Shown in pieces: positions 9,779 to 22,439 of a stretch of DNA of 64,000 nt. The notes beneath the pieces were generated by a model. The model had not been told where the DNA came from, ran no database searches, and was given only the letters and a program-made list of their open reading frames with translations. The position numbers were made by a program, and so were the translations under genes. Source of the DNA: Anthostomella pinea (Eukaryota > Ascomycota > Sordariomycetes > Xylariales > Xylariaceae); the NCBI GenBank assembly GCA_963556695.1, contig CAUWAG010000020.1, forward strand, positions 2,418,001 through 2,482,000, read 5' to 3'. Position 1 is the first letter of the stretch. Each line of letters begins with the position of its first letter.

Positions 9779-11458
9779 TTATTGCTCCATAGCATCACCC
9801 ACTGCCTTCGTATCAACACCATCATCACCCCACAGACCCTCAAGACTGAACTCTTTGGCCCATTCCGTCACTATCTGCTTCTGGTCGGGCATAGCGGTCG
9901 GTTCCGCTGATCCGCCCTGCTTTCCGCTGGTCTTCTTGCTTGCAATATCGCCTACTGCAACTGGTAGCACTGGTGCGTCCACCCATCCCTGGATACGTCC
10001 GTCCCGCCAGTCAGTCACAACTGTCATGGCAGCAGAGGGCAAGTTCGGAATGCCGCCGCGTCCGAGTCTTCCACGCTTGCGAGCCACCTGTACCAGGAAA
10101 TCTGTTGTGACATCGCCATCGGTCGTCATTAGCGGCGGAAGATCATAGACATCCATCAACTTCTGCAGCAGCTCCGGGGAGGCAGACAGTCTCTTAAGCA
10201 GCAACTGGACCGCGGGTATCGGGTCGTCAATCTGCTTCGGCGGGACTGCGTTCAGCAGGATAAGGTGTGCGTGCTCCTCGATGGCGTTCTTCTTCAACGT
10301 CGACTCGCCATCGACCACCGAAGGGAAGACAATACCAGGCGAGTCGAGTAAGGTCAGCTTGCTGTCGATCTTGACGGAGCGAATGCTTGTCGTGACACCT
10401 GCTTCGGCACCGGCAGGGCAGGCTGCTCTTCCACGGCCACCCAGTCGAGCAAGGAGTGCGTTGATAACAGACGACTTTCCGACGTTGGGATATCCAATGA
10501 CGCCGACGGACACGGCGCGCTTCAGTTGTTTCGAGGCGGCAAAGGATTTCAGGGACTTGAATAATGTCGAAGATGTGCTCTGAACGGTGAGCTCTCGGTG
10601 GTTGAATGTCTGCGCGTTCGGAGCAGAACCGGAAGCTCGTAAAGGCAGCGTTGGGAAGTATCGTCGAAGGTAGACAAGCCAGTCCTTGAGGACTTTCGGC
10701 GGGATCAGATCGATCTTGTTGAGCACAAGTATTAATCTCTTTCCGCCACTTGCTGCAGCCATGACCATCCGTTCGACCTCTCTTGATCTTGTGCCCTCGG
10801 GGTCACGAGCGTCCAGAACGTAGAGTACAACGTCGGCCTGGTCCACAACCTGCTTGAAAACCTTGTCGTGCGCTTTCCTCGATGAGTCCTGAGCAACGCC
10901 TTCATCGTCATCATCTTCGTCATCGTCGTCCTCGTCCATTTCGCCTTCGCTGCCTAGATCGCGGTCGTATTTCGCGGCGGCAGCTCTTGCGCTGGCGATG
11001 AGCGCTGCCATCGGGTTGGAGTCGTCTGCGTCGTCCTCGTCCATCAAGTCGCTATCGTCGAAGGTCTCCTCCTCTTCTGCGCCTTCCATGGCCATCTCTC
11101 CATTGTCTGCCTCGTCTGTAGCACCAGTCTTGGCCGCTTTGGTCATCTCGATGCGCCGTTGCCGTTCCTCTTGCTTCCTCACCCGCGCCTCCTCGATTTC
11201 ATGGAGAATCTTCTCTTTGTAAGGGAACAGGTTCGGGATACCGGGGTCCTTCTTCAGCTTCGACTTCCATTGCGGGTTCTTCTTGGCCTCCTTTCTAGCC
11301 TTGCGCTGCTTCGCCGCGGATGCCTTCTCAATCTTGTGCCGCAAACGGACGGGCGTCCGCTTAGACTTCGGCTCTGCGAGTGCTCTTGTTAGTGATACCG
11401 CCTTTTCGTTACTGGTGGGATGATTGAACACACTTCCGGGCTTGTTTATGCCTCCCAT
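9779..11458 (-). CDS. NUG1: Nucleolar GTP-binding protein Nug1 (GNL3/nucleostemin family), 559 residues
   Basis: This is a ribosome-assembly GTPase of the circularly permuted YlqF/YawG family, acting on pre-60S particles in the nucleolus. It is a single exon with ATG at 11458. The N-terminal Lys/Arg-rich region (about 30-105) matches the GN3L/Grn1 domain, including KNPQWKSKLKKDPGIPNLFPYK. An acidic stretch (about 117-187) follows. The GTPase motifs occur in permuted order: NKID (G4) at 247-250, GYPNVGKSS (G1) at 322-330 and DSPG (G3) at 372-375. The YlqF-type segment VLYVLDARDPEGTRS is at about 211-225. The C-terminal part holds the remaining family domain. It shares a 459-bp promoter with the GPP1-like gene transcribed the other way. 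Confidence 0.95.
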   Translation of the reverse strand: MGGINKPGSVFNHPTSNEKAVSLTRALAEPKSKRTPVRLRHKIEKASAAKQRKARKEAKKNPQWKSKLKKDPGIPNLFPYKEKILHEIEEARVRKQEERQRRIEMTKAAKTGATDEADNGEMAMEGAEEEETFDDSDLMDEDDADDSNPMAALIASARAAAAKYDRDLGSEGEMDEDDDDEDDDDEGVAQDSSRKAHDKVFKQVVDQADVVLYVLDARDPEGTRSREVERMVMAAASGGKRLILVLNKIDLIPPKVLKDWLVYLRRYFPTLPLRASGSAPNAQTFNHRELTVQSTSSTLFKSLKSFAASKQLKRAVSVGVIGYPNVGKSSVINALLARLGGRGRAACPAGAEAGVTTSIRSVKIDSKLTLLDSPGIVFPSVVDGESTLKKNAIEEHAHLILLNAVPPKQIDDPIPAVQLLLKRLSASPELLQKLMDVYDLPPLMTTDGDVTTDFLVQVARKRGRLGRGGIPNLPSAAMTVVTDWRDGRIQGWVDAPVLPVAVGDIASKKTSGKQGGSAEPTAMPDQKQIVTEWAKEFSLEGLWGDDGVDTKAVGDAMEQ

Positions 11459-11917
11459 TTCTGCTCGTGGTATCGGGGCAATTGGTAGGCGAAAAGTTAA
11501 AGGACTCCAGTTGTGGATCGAATCTCGAAATTCACTTCAGCATTAAAATTTCTAGAGTCGGTAGGAAAAAGTGATTACTGCCGTCTTCCACCGCCAGCGA
11601 TAACCCCCACCAAGCCCACCAAAAGGTTAACGCTATCGCGGCCACCCCACCTTCAGTATTTGTTACCAATGTTACCCACTGAGGGGTCTTACAATGCCGA
11701 CAGCTTCAGCGAAGTTCGGCGCCTGTGTGCTGGGGCCGCTTCGTCTGGCGTATTCCAGGCGGAGTTTCCTCATTCGGACTACCAGTCAAAGTGTTCTCTG
11801 TGTGAGGTTCTCCTACTATAAGTCATTCATGCCCAAACGCAGTGAGAAATTTGTTCAGAGTGATAGTGATCAGCTTGAACAGTTGTTGCAAAGCAGTGTT
11901 GAACGAACACACTGAAG
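11459..11917. promoter_or_regulatory. Shared divergent promoter of NUG1 and the GPP1-like gene
   Basis: 459 bp separate the two start codons, so both genes probably use elements in this stretch. No convincing TATA box or known operator is visible. Confidence 0.45.
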
Positions 11918-12838
11918 ATGGACTTTGCGGCACCCCCCGAGAACGTGACCTTCCGTGGTCTCCTATTCGACATGGACGGTACCATCATCGACTCAACTGC
12001 CGCCGTCGAGAAGCATTGGCACTCGTAAGAGCCATCCCTGACATCTGCTCGTCCCATCCCTCTGAAGCGTGTCCACAGAATCGGAAAGGAGATCGGCGTC
12101 GACCCGGAAGTCATCCTGCAGACCTCGCACGGCCGCCGGAGCATCGACATGCTCAAGGTGCTCGCCCCTGACAAGGCAAACTGGGAATGTAAGTCACACT
12201 ATATAGTCCAGGGATTCGGCGAGGGCAGGGTGCAGTCCCTCCGAAGCCCCAGACTAGTTATAGCCCCTGACTTCAAGCCTCCCCTCATCCCTCTGTCTCA
12301 TCATCATCAGCTAGCTGACTGACGACCCCTCAACTCAGATGTAAGACACATGGAAGGGCTACTCCCCAAACTCCACGGCGATGACGCCGTCGAGATCCCA
12401 GGGGCGAGAGCCCTCCTGGACAGCCTGATAGCAGCACACGCCCCGTGGGCCATCGTGACGTCTGGCACAGTGCCCCTGGTGAGCGGCTGGCTGGACGTGC
12501 TCAAGCTCCCGCATCCCGACCACCTCGTCACGGCCGAGTCCGTAGCCAACGGCAAGCCGGACCCCTCCTGCTACGAACTGGGCCTCTCAAAGCTCGGACT
12601 CGACGCCAAGGCGGAGGTGCTGGTCTTCGAGGACAGTCCCGCGGGCATCAGGGCCGGCAAGGCTGCCGGCTGCAAGGTGCTGGGTCTCGTGACGAGCCAT
12701 ACGGTCGAGCAAGTCATGGCGGCCGAGCCGGACTGGGTGGTGCGGGACCTGATCTCGGTCAAGATGGTCGAGTACAACCCCGGGGACGGCCGCGTGACGC
12801 TGCAGATTTCGGACGCCCTGGTGACCTCGTCGGCGTAG
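11918..12838 (+). CDS. HAD-family glycerol-1-phosphatase, GPP1/GPP2-like, 238 residues, three exons
   Basis: Predicted to dephosphorylate glycerol-3-phosphate to glycerol, the last step of osmolyte glycerol synthesis; related family members act on 2-deoxyglucose-6-phosphate. Exons are 11918-12024, 12079-12188 and 12339-12838. Introns begin GTAAGA and GTAAGT, and phases match. HAD motif I is FDMDGTI with Asp18 and Asp20. The helical cap includes SHGRRSIDMLKVLAPD, as in yeast Gpp1. Motif II is VTSGT, the motif III lysine is in NGKPDP, and motif IV is VFEDSPAGIRAGKAAGC. The length and the EYV-x-x-(L/M)-E segment at the second splice junction favour GPP over other HAD enzymes. The protein is cytosolic, as no targeting signal is present. 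The exact substrate is inferred. Confidence 0.9.
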
Positions 12839-13671
12839 GGAGCAATCTGAAGGATGGAAAGGGGTTGGGGGCGCTGCTCGGTCAGCGATCGATAGTCTTC
12901 AGAGACCATGGTGATCGACCATCCACCCCCACCCTCAACTCAAGAACTTGTGGTGGCTCCCCCTCGATGACACGCCCCAGATTACCATTGAAGTGAAGAC
13001 TAGCAGCCCCCACGTGGATTCATGACAGAAATACGAAAGCGCAACCCGCACGGTCAACTATCTGCGGCCCCCAATACAACATTGTAGATCTCGACCTATA
13101 GACAGGAATTGGACCCTGACAGAGGAACCACAGGGGTGGCGATGCTCGGTCTCCGGATTCACGGCGTTGCGGATAGACTCGATAGACGACCAAATATATC
13201 CAAAATAGACATACCCTCCAGTCAAGTTGCTGGGTCCTGGCTCCCAGATAGGCAATGCCCGGAAATTATATCCATTGTACAGTTTTGACTTTATAACATG
13301 CCCGAAAGAAGACTGTCCACAAGCGCACAGCGAGCCGGGTAGAACAGCCCTGCGCTTTCGACCCTACCTGCCTAGGTAGCGATGTGACTCGGCTGATATA
13401 GATAGATAAACTCAAGGCATGTCGACATACAAACTCCACGCCCGGCCCCGGCAGTAAGCAGTGAGCAGAGGACGTGGGCAGGGTTGCCACCACCATCACT
13501 ATGGGTACCTGGCAGCATCTTCTCCTTCCCCTTGCAGTTCCAAGGCCACGCCACCCACCGAAGGGAAACTGCAGTTATTGTCAGCTCAACTCACTCGAGC
13601 TCAATGGACACCGGTGAGAAGCTCTCTGTAGTACAAAATCCAACGATGAGGAGAGAAACCCAGTAGAACAA

Positions 13672-13715
13672 ACCCCCATCCCCCCATCCCTCCATCCTCC
13701 ATCCCCCATCCTCCC
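13672..13715. repeat. CCCCATC/CCTCCATC low-complexity run
   Basis: This is an imperfect repetition of C-rich heptamers ending in ATC on the plus strand. No function is visible. Confidence 0.6.
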
Positions 13716-16700
13716 TACTAAAACGAGCCCTCAACAGGAGCACGCAACATCTGCAAGCTGCCAGCCAACTTTATCGAATCTCCCGTATATCCCGAACCCA
13801 GCCCTCTCTCTCTCTCGCTGGCGGTGGACGATGTGCCCGTCCGAATGTAAACTTTAGACTTAAGTAGCAGCGTGCCTGCGTGCCTGCCTTGCCGAGGTGG
13901 TGTTAGTGTAACAAGTCCCGACCCGTGTATATCAGTCCAAGCAACGAGCCGCTGTCAAAGCATACAGACACGGTATGGGCTAGGAACCTGAATAAGGCTT
14001 GCACTTCCAAGGGCAACATCAACGTACATGTTGAGATCTGATAGGTGACGGTTGGATACGTGATAGGCAACGGCTGGATAGGGTACGTGTACTTGACTAG
14101 GTACGTATGTTTTTCTAGACAATGTCCATGTCCATTCGGTCCGTCATGACCATCGATCGCTTTCCGCCCCGTGCTCATCAGCAGACAGAGAGAGAAAAGG
14201 GGGGATTGTTTTCACCTTCAGCCATGTTGTGTCAAGGCACAGCAGCAAGCAAGTACGGAGTATTTCAACCGACTGTTGATTTGCGTTCTACACAGCAGCA
14301 TACTCACCAGGATTGGACGCACCCATACATAAGAGACGCACTGACCGGCGTGGCACACGCGCACCAACGACAACAGAACCCTACGCAGCGTCGACAAGCC
14401 AGGAAGATGCCGGTCAGCGTGAAAGGGATCGTCAATGGCGTTCCGCCGCTGGCAAGGATGAGACTGCGAGCCCAGGAATGCGGCAAGCCTAGGTAGATAG
14501 GGATTAGATAGCACTAGGTAGAGACGGCGGGAGCTCCCTTTGCGCCGTTCGGCCGGGACGGGCGGTGCGTGCCATGCCTCCTTGACCACCGGTACCCTTA
14601 CAAATTTATTGTAGCTTGTGAGTGTTTACGAGAGACAAGGACGAACTGTGCGACGTCCCAAGAAACGAGTCCGTACCTCCTTTGGTCGCGTTCGCCGACC
14701 TGAAATTAGAGAGCCCGTCGTCCACGTCAGTCGGCCATCACCCAGTCGCACAATATAGCGAATACGTAGGTACCTTGGGCGATAAACAGCCTGTCGCCAG
14801 TTATCTCGGTGGTGGTGCGCAGAAGGTTTCGTTTGGGCTCGGCAACGGAGATGAACAAGTGAGATAAACAACCGCTTGTACGCCGACGGGAGCGGTCACG
14901 AGCTTGTGTCGTATCGTAAAATTACCTGCATAGGGACTCATTGTGCAGGCAGCAAGCTCAGTCTCGTTCATCCCGGGCCGTGGATGTGGTTAAACTTTGC
15001 GAAGCTTGTGTACAAGCCTCTATCTGCCCGGTAGTGCCACCTCTTGGGCGGGAGTGGTGATGACTACAGGACCATGTGTATACGGCCAGATGAATGTATG
15101 GTACTCACCACTAGCCAATCGTGGCAGTTGCCTACGAGAGTGCTGTACTGCCAGGTCCGGTCACTTACTGTAAACATAGTCACTCTGCCGTATGTAATAT
15201 CCCAGAGTGGCTCGAACTGGTGGCGGCTGCGTGCAGCAGCCTCCTCGGATAGGACAGCCGTATCCTAAGACATGCAGTCGTTGGTTGCGCAAAGACGCCT
15301 GTGAGCCCGCCAAGAAAGGATCTTCCCGGGTGTCAAGGTATCTGGTCGGCGACCTGAGCAACCACGCCTACTGTCAGGAGCCCGATGCAGCTCGCGGGCC
15401 TTTGCGTGACCGACCCATTCAGGTCTCTCTTCGGCTTCCAGCAGCAACGATCTGCTGTCAAAACAAGGTTTTATCGCTGCTGACTTGCCAGAATCCGGCG
15501 CGGTCGCAGAGAACACATCATCAGCATCTGGGCGGCTGTCAGAAACCCTGTACAGTACTATCGTGTAGATCATCAGGGCAAGTTACGCAGTCTCTTAGTG
15601 AGATGACGAGACGATCGTGCACCGTGTTCCTGGGGTCTGAAGTGTCGAGCAGGGGTCAGCATGATTTGCGACAGGATAATCACCAAGCTGGGAACGACAC
15701 TTGTGTGGTCATCCGGTCAGCCGGTGTTGGAATGAAGCAGCATATGTCAGTAGCGTGCAGCAAAAGCAACGGGCCAAAGCAGGTCCCCGACACTACCAGA
15801 GACCCCCACCGTGACACTCGTCGTCGCCCTACTGCAGGAACAAGAGATTAAAGAGCAAGACGTGGCAGAATGAATCTGGTTGTAAGGAAAGTGGATAGGA
15901 GATAGGGGGTTAAAGCCTGAACTTGCAAGAGTCGAAGCTTTTTCTCCGAAGGCGAATGAGCGGGTGCTTAGTTGGAAGCTATATCAATTCAGGTCGTCAA
16001 ATCTTGCAAAAGTGAAGCCGTCGTCATTTCCGATGGACACATGCTAACTTTCGTAGCGAGGCTTCCGAGCGCCGTCGCCACGCTACGAGCAAGCCAGCCG
16101 GGACAGGTAGAAGACGTTGTCCGAGTCTGGATCCTGCTCATAGGCCAAACGCTTCGCCGGCATCTCGTCCGTTGAATCAGGGCGCAGTGTGAGACATTTA
16201 TTACCTATGCCGCCGTCAAGTGGACATCCACAGCTGTCATCAGGTTGGGAGCTCGTCCTACCACAGATCGTCTTTTTGATTCCAACAACCGGCATTGGGA
16301 GCTTCCAACGGTCCCTGTGATGTCGTGAGGACACTGGAAGATTGTGACCGGTCGAAGCGTCTGACTACCTCCCAATATGCAGCTGAGCAGATCCCAGCCG
16401 TGAAGTTTCATAGACCTTCGGCTGAAGCGAAGCTTGCGTATTTGGAAGACGTGGGCGAATATCGAATATCCACGAACCGACTCGGTGATATGTTGAATAT
16501 TCCTCAATATCAGGCGGTTCATACTCGAGCCGGGCTGGAAGCAGAGTCCCGTGCAGCACTCGTAATGAATCATCGAAACGCGTGCCCGAGGCCAGACGAC
16601 GACATCCCATGAAAGCAGAACCAGTCTGATGAAGAACTGGTGTATCCGTGTCCGGGTGGGTAGCGGCCGAGCCTTGGCTACAGCCACTCCGGCCCCGAGA

Positions 16701-19627
16701 TGAGGGACGCAACTTGCGCAAGCCATTTCGTAGTGGCTGCCAGGGGAGTGTTTGTCACAGCTAGATCCACGTGGCAGCTGGGGCTAGGGAACCAGTGGCT
16801 TACCTTATCTTCCCATGCCCTGGACCTAGCCCGGAGGTACTTTGCATGTACCTCGTGGAGCGGGAGTCTGAGGATCCTCCGCAATCACGGTGAGAACATC
16901 TATCTGGCTCGTCTAGCTCCATCGATATCGCTTAGCGAAAGCTGAAATCACGGACGCACCGCTGCAACAGCCTGCATCATCCAGAGCAGAGCGGAAATGC
17001 AGTGTCTCCTAAAGGATTCGGGGAATCGTGAGGGTGGTCTAGACTCCAAGGTGGGATCACGCCCTAACAGTACATCTCTCAAATGCTGTGATGTCGAGTT
17101 GCCCTGGGCACGCACGGCACACATGGCGGGCTCTCACCATTATCAGGCAATTGAGTGCCGACGAACGCTACTTTAGTGAATGGTTGCACTTGGGAAGGGT
17201 TCATCTACGCAAATGCCGCTCGGGCCATCTTGATGATACTCTGCCACTCGGCAGGTAGGGCTGATGATGATCATGACAGAGAACTTGCGCTGCGGGATCT
17301 GTACTGGGAGATTCGTAGTTTCTGTAGTCGCACCTGAGAGAAACAGTGTTGGACAAAGGCCGAGATCTTCAGTCTGTCCTCTCAGTCCGTGTCTCGGTCA
17401 GCCGTGGGTCCGCGTTGGAGAGACGCCGCACTGGTTCCTACCTTTGGGATATGGAGTCCCCAGCCGTGAGAAAGACGGGCGAGGGTGGGTGGTGGTTGGT
17501 GGCCTGCCTTGCATCGGGAAGGGAGTGCCGTTGGCTCGCCCGGAGCTTTTAGATCTGCCTAGACCTTCTCTTGCTGAGGCGATGATGATAAATCTTGATG
17601 GTCCGGGGGAAGAGTCCTCTGACACCCTGACACCAACATGCTTTGACAGGCGGAAAGGTCGGCGTCTCGAGCGCAGCGTCGCATTCAGCGGGCCGTAGCC
17701 CACCCACTGCAACGCGGACACGATAATCGTGACAGGGGAGTTCGCAATCCGTTCGCAATTCGTATTGAATGCTGACCCGTCCTGACAGCAGGCGCCGAGC
17801 CCTGACTGAGCTGTCAGCGACGCGGCAGCCACCACCCATGAAAGGGATCGCACTGACCAGTGATGATGCACTTATAAGTTATCAAGCAAGTACTGTGCAG
17901 GAAGGCAGAGAAACAGTCACCCGCTAGAACGAAGGGCTCCTGCCTCTCGGGTCACACTAAAGCAGATGCGTCTGCCGTCCAATCGTATCTAAGAAAGGCA
18001 GTCGCCAAGGTCTGACACGGCCTTTAAGACCTGTTTAGGTCCTTGCTTTGGTAGTTCACCCGAACTGAGAAGACGTGATGAGCCGCGCCTCCAGTGAGTA
18101 GTAGTGGATGGATCTTGCATATCGTGGATTCCGTAACCCGCATGCTGTGGCGCTGGAATTGGGCGCGTCATACTGCCCGGACCGAGAACGAGGGGAGGCA
18201 CTCAGGTTGCCAGGACTCTGTCTTCTACAGTGTACGCGATGCCTAGATCTCGACCTTCAAGCTTCGACTTGATCATGACAGTGGGAGACCGTAGAAGTCA
18301 TGTTACTGTTCTGGCTAAGGGCGGAACTTTCCAATACACGAGTTGGCAGGAGTGTTGTGCTGGAGTTGAAGGTAGGTCTTGGGTCCGGATCGTGTGCGTT
18401 GGCCTCCATGGTGCACTGATACTCATCAGTCCATCAGAAGAATACTAGAGCGAGCACATCATCCACACAACAATGGTAATAAAAAGGTTTCGGCTTGTTG
18501 CCTTCAGGGAGAATACCTTCTCTCGGCTTTTCCTCTCGTCCAAGTAAAGGTCGAAGGTGTTGTCGTTGTGGCGCTCCTGATCTGGTTGGATCGCCAGGTT
18601 CAGCTGACAGCAGTGACCAGTCCCACCCTCGGGAACAAGGCTATCCGGGCATCTGGGCCGGCCGATGATCGTTTCCCAGCGAGGCCTCTATGTTATCCAA
18701 CGACAAAATCTTCGATTGGGTGATCAGGGCTCTCGTATGTCCGATTTCTCAGCCCAGATTCGCGAGTGGTAGGTTTCCCTGTTGCTGATGACTAGCAGGG
18801 AACAAGGTGTATTCTATGCTTGCCCTCTGGTCAGCGCAGACTGGTGACTGGCCGGGTTCCATGGACTTTTGTTCCGAAGTCCCAGCTTTCTGGCTCAGCT
18901 TGGCAGGCGGAGGTGGCCAGGGAACTAATGCAGCCCCAGCATCCCAGGAATTCTAGTATTCCCCAGGGTGTACCAACAGCTGGCCTATATTGCACATCTT
19001 AACTTATAGCTTAAGGAAATCTTCTCTAAAATAGTCAGCCTATATGCAACCCGGGGGGATGACACTGCTACATCATCGTTCATTTCTGTATTCAAGATCC
19101 AGCACGAAATCGGACGAAGCGTCATCCAGTCCCGATATACGCCCCAGGTTATCAACATCATGGGAGACTGTAGAGACTACGTCGAGTCTACCCCATCATG
19201 TCTGCCGGCTGGAGCTACCTTGGAGCGCCAGATCCTATTCTCGCGCTCGGACACGGTTCCGTCTCGACACCCTCAGGGAGGAAAGACTGGCGAGGACCAT
19301 GTCCTTGGGCTCTGCCGCATCTGGAATTGCAAAGAAGCAGGCGAGACTAGCAAGGCAGGATAAGCTGCAAGTGACTGAAGTCGTCCTCTCATGGCGTCAA
19401 CTGCGGCATGGGCAGTGACGCACCCGTCGGCACCGAGTAGACAACCTTGCAGCAGCTGCGGGATAATAAAAGCAAGGAGCGGAAAAGGGAGTGCTGCTCG
19501 CGCAGGACCGCAGTGTCGTACTGGCAGGGCGCGGGAATCGACGCGGTCACTGCAACTAGGTGGATGCCTTGCCGACCGTCGCGCCCAATCGTATGACGGC
19601 ACTGTGTCTACTGTGCCCAGCTTCGGG

Positions 19628-19655
19628 TCCTGACTCCTGAGTCCTGACTCCTGAG
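19628..19655. repeat. Perfect 14-bp tandem duplication
   Basis: TCCTGACTCCTGAG occurs twice back to back with no mismatch. Confidence 0.85.
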
Positions 19656-20109
19656 CCGTCCTGCTGCGGTTGTGCAGATTGCGAGTGTGGGGCCATAAAT
19701 AGCTGAGCGCGTCTCATGCAAGCCAACATAAGCAATGCAACCCTGCCCCAGACTGCACAGTGGACGTCGACTGATTATTCGAATCTCCATCGTCGGGGTG
19801 ACCACTGACCAGTTGGCCAGACCGCTGGCTGCGAAGGCGAAAGCCGACAGCTTGTAGGCAGGCACGATGGACACGAATTGAGTTCCTGTTTGGGCTCAAG
19901 TTGCGATGCTGGCGTGAATCTCTGGAGGGATTCGTGGTGGGAAGCTGAAATGCGGGCGTAATCTGCTATGTCGGTCATGTCGGTCTAGGTGCAGTGAGGG
20001 CGATCTTGTCAAAACGGCGCGAATACGAGTTATGCTCGAGAGAAGTGCGAATCAAGCACAAAAGTAAGCGGAAGGGACATTCAGCGAGCCCATGCCCCAT
20101 CGTTGGCAG

Positions 20110-20154
20110 TTGCCCATGTTGCCCATGTTGCCCATGTTGCCCATGTTGCCCATG
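20110..20154. repeat. 9-bp tandem repeat (minisatellite)
   Basis: The unit TTGCCCATG is present in five exact copies followed by a truncated sixth. The perfect copies suggest recent expansion, and the number is likely to vary between strains. Confidence 0.9.
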
Positions 20155-22439
20155 TTGCCATGAGATCGGGAGTCTGGAGCGCGTGATGAGCATTGTGACC
20201 CAGGGATTAGTAGAGGTGGATTGCAACCATGAGGTGGTGAGTTGCAAACTTATGAAAAGGGGATGGAAGCTGGAGCTGGTTGGGTTTGGCGGTTGACCGT
20301 TGGGCGGTTGGGCGGTTGCAGAGGTGGAGCGAACGCATACCGGTGATCGCAGCTTCCGACCTACCTACTACCTACATAATACCTACCTTATGCAGCATCT
20401 TCCCTGGAGTCTATGTACACAGTCGAACTCTGGATGGTGCAGAGGTCCAAGACAGCCAGCCACTTATCTGGTTTCACCGAGTACTCTTGTGCCTGAGCAG
20501 GTAGATGGAAACTACATAGATCCAAGACTGGCTGATTTCTCCAGCAACGTGGTCCGCAATGAAGGCGTCACCGTTCGCTATGGCAGTATATCGTGTTGAT
20601 GCTGATGTGACGTAGACTTATACATATTGAAATTGTCTGGAGGAGACCGAGCTCAGCGTCACTATAAGATAGTAGGTTCTCACGTGCGAAGGCGTGTCAG
20701 TCAGATTTACTTGATCGGTGTAATGACTTGGACTCCAGAGGACATTGTCCTCGGGCCATGTTACAGCATAAGGTACCCCATGATGTAAGTGCTATATATT
20801 ATACAGGGCAAGGCTCCCGTCTAATGCCTGAGCATATCTCGCGGTGCTAATATAATAAGCACTTACACCCGGGCTGTCGGTATCACTGTGTGAAAACGTC
20901 CCATTACTGTCGCTGTAGGTGGAGTACTCGCACTGTGCGGCTCTGGCAGGCTGCAGGCTGCAGGGACCACGGGCCATGGCAAGCGCCCCCAGGTGGCAGG
21001 CCCCAGAGACCACTCTGTATTTCTCTCTGTTTCTCCCCAGGAGTCAGGACCACAACGCCTTGGAGTACCAACACCGGCGGGTCCAGCAAATCCATCTCCA
21101 GCCAGGTGGCCTGCCCTTTGCTGAATCTCTGCCATCATGTTACCCACCATCCGTCCCTCGCAACCTGAGAAGGACCATCGCTTTCAGTGCTCATCATGCC
21201 TTGCTTCCTCTACCTACCACCTAGGTAAGTAGAACTGGAGCTTGCCGGCGGCCTCGGAGGCTCGGCCACATACTGTATTTCCCTCCCCTCGATCCCTGCT
21301 TCCCTCCGCTTACCTGGGGGCCCTGGCCTAGCTTCGGCCGGGAAGTGATGCCTTCGACACGTTTTCGGTTCCTACCTTATCTATCATGTCCACTGATCTG
21401 CTGCGCCATCCGAAGCCATTCAGGTACTTACATGGCTGTACCTCTTCAGTCTTCAGCTTAAGACAGGGGTCGCGGTGACAGAGACCAGGGATCAACTGCA
21501 CCATTAGCGCGCCGCCTTTACTCCCAACATGTACCGTAAAGGGGTCAGACACGCAGAGGCACATACAGGCACGAGCTGCGGTGTCACGCAAAAGAAAAAT
21601 CCCTTGGTCAGGTACCGGGCCACCCATGACCGCCGCTATACTGATTTAAGTGTCAGCACCGGAGCCCTCATTGCACATTTTTATGAAAGAAGGCATTAAT
21701 ACCTATCTAACGCGGTACGTGGTCAGGGTATTTTACATAAGGGGTAGTACTAGTACAAGCACAGACAGCCAAGGGGCCAGGGCAGTCTTCCGACCATGGT
21801 ACCCTGGCACTGACACCAGACTAGGATGAGGGAACGAAGCCTCGGCGAGTCGGCGTGGTCGACGGATCAGTCGCCAGTGGCCCTATCCAGTATCCACGCT
21901 TGGTTCTAGTCCCTCTCGGGCAGTCTGTCAGTCCCCGTTGCCCAGGGATGCGCTCGCTGGTGGTGGTGGTAATGATGGTGGTGATGCACCATGTTCGGCT
22001 GGTTCAGCTCCGCCAACGTAGCGCCCAGGCCCGCCGCGAGAAAAAAAAACATCCCGACATACATACCTAAAGACAACCCAGTCAGGAGACCCGGCGCTTC
22101 ATCAGCGCTACTTTGTTGGCAAGCCAAGTCCTGGAATCCTCGGTACCTGCACTACTGTGCTCTGCCGGTGCCTCTCTCTGCCGTGGGCGCCAGATCTGAG
22201 ATGTGAAAAAACACTGCGCAGTGGGTGGTGGTGGCCTTGGTGGGTAGGATGGATACGGCCTGCAGGCTGCATCCAGGCACAGTACCCTGTCGGCGCCCAG
22301 TGTCACCCGCCCTGTTCGCAGCCAGCGTTTTTCCCTCCTCGCCTCCGCGCAATTTCTTGGTACCGCGGAAGTACCTACGCGCTTCCCGGTCGACAGCGCA
22401 CACTAGGCGAGTGACCAAGCCGCTCAGCATCGTGCAAGC

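Noticed and set aside
15207..15851. Open frame of 214 codons in the long upstream region
   Set aside because: It has no recognisable domain and overlaps other frames on both strands. A frame of this length can arise by chance in GC-rich DNA.
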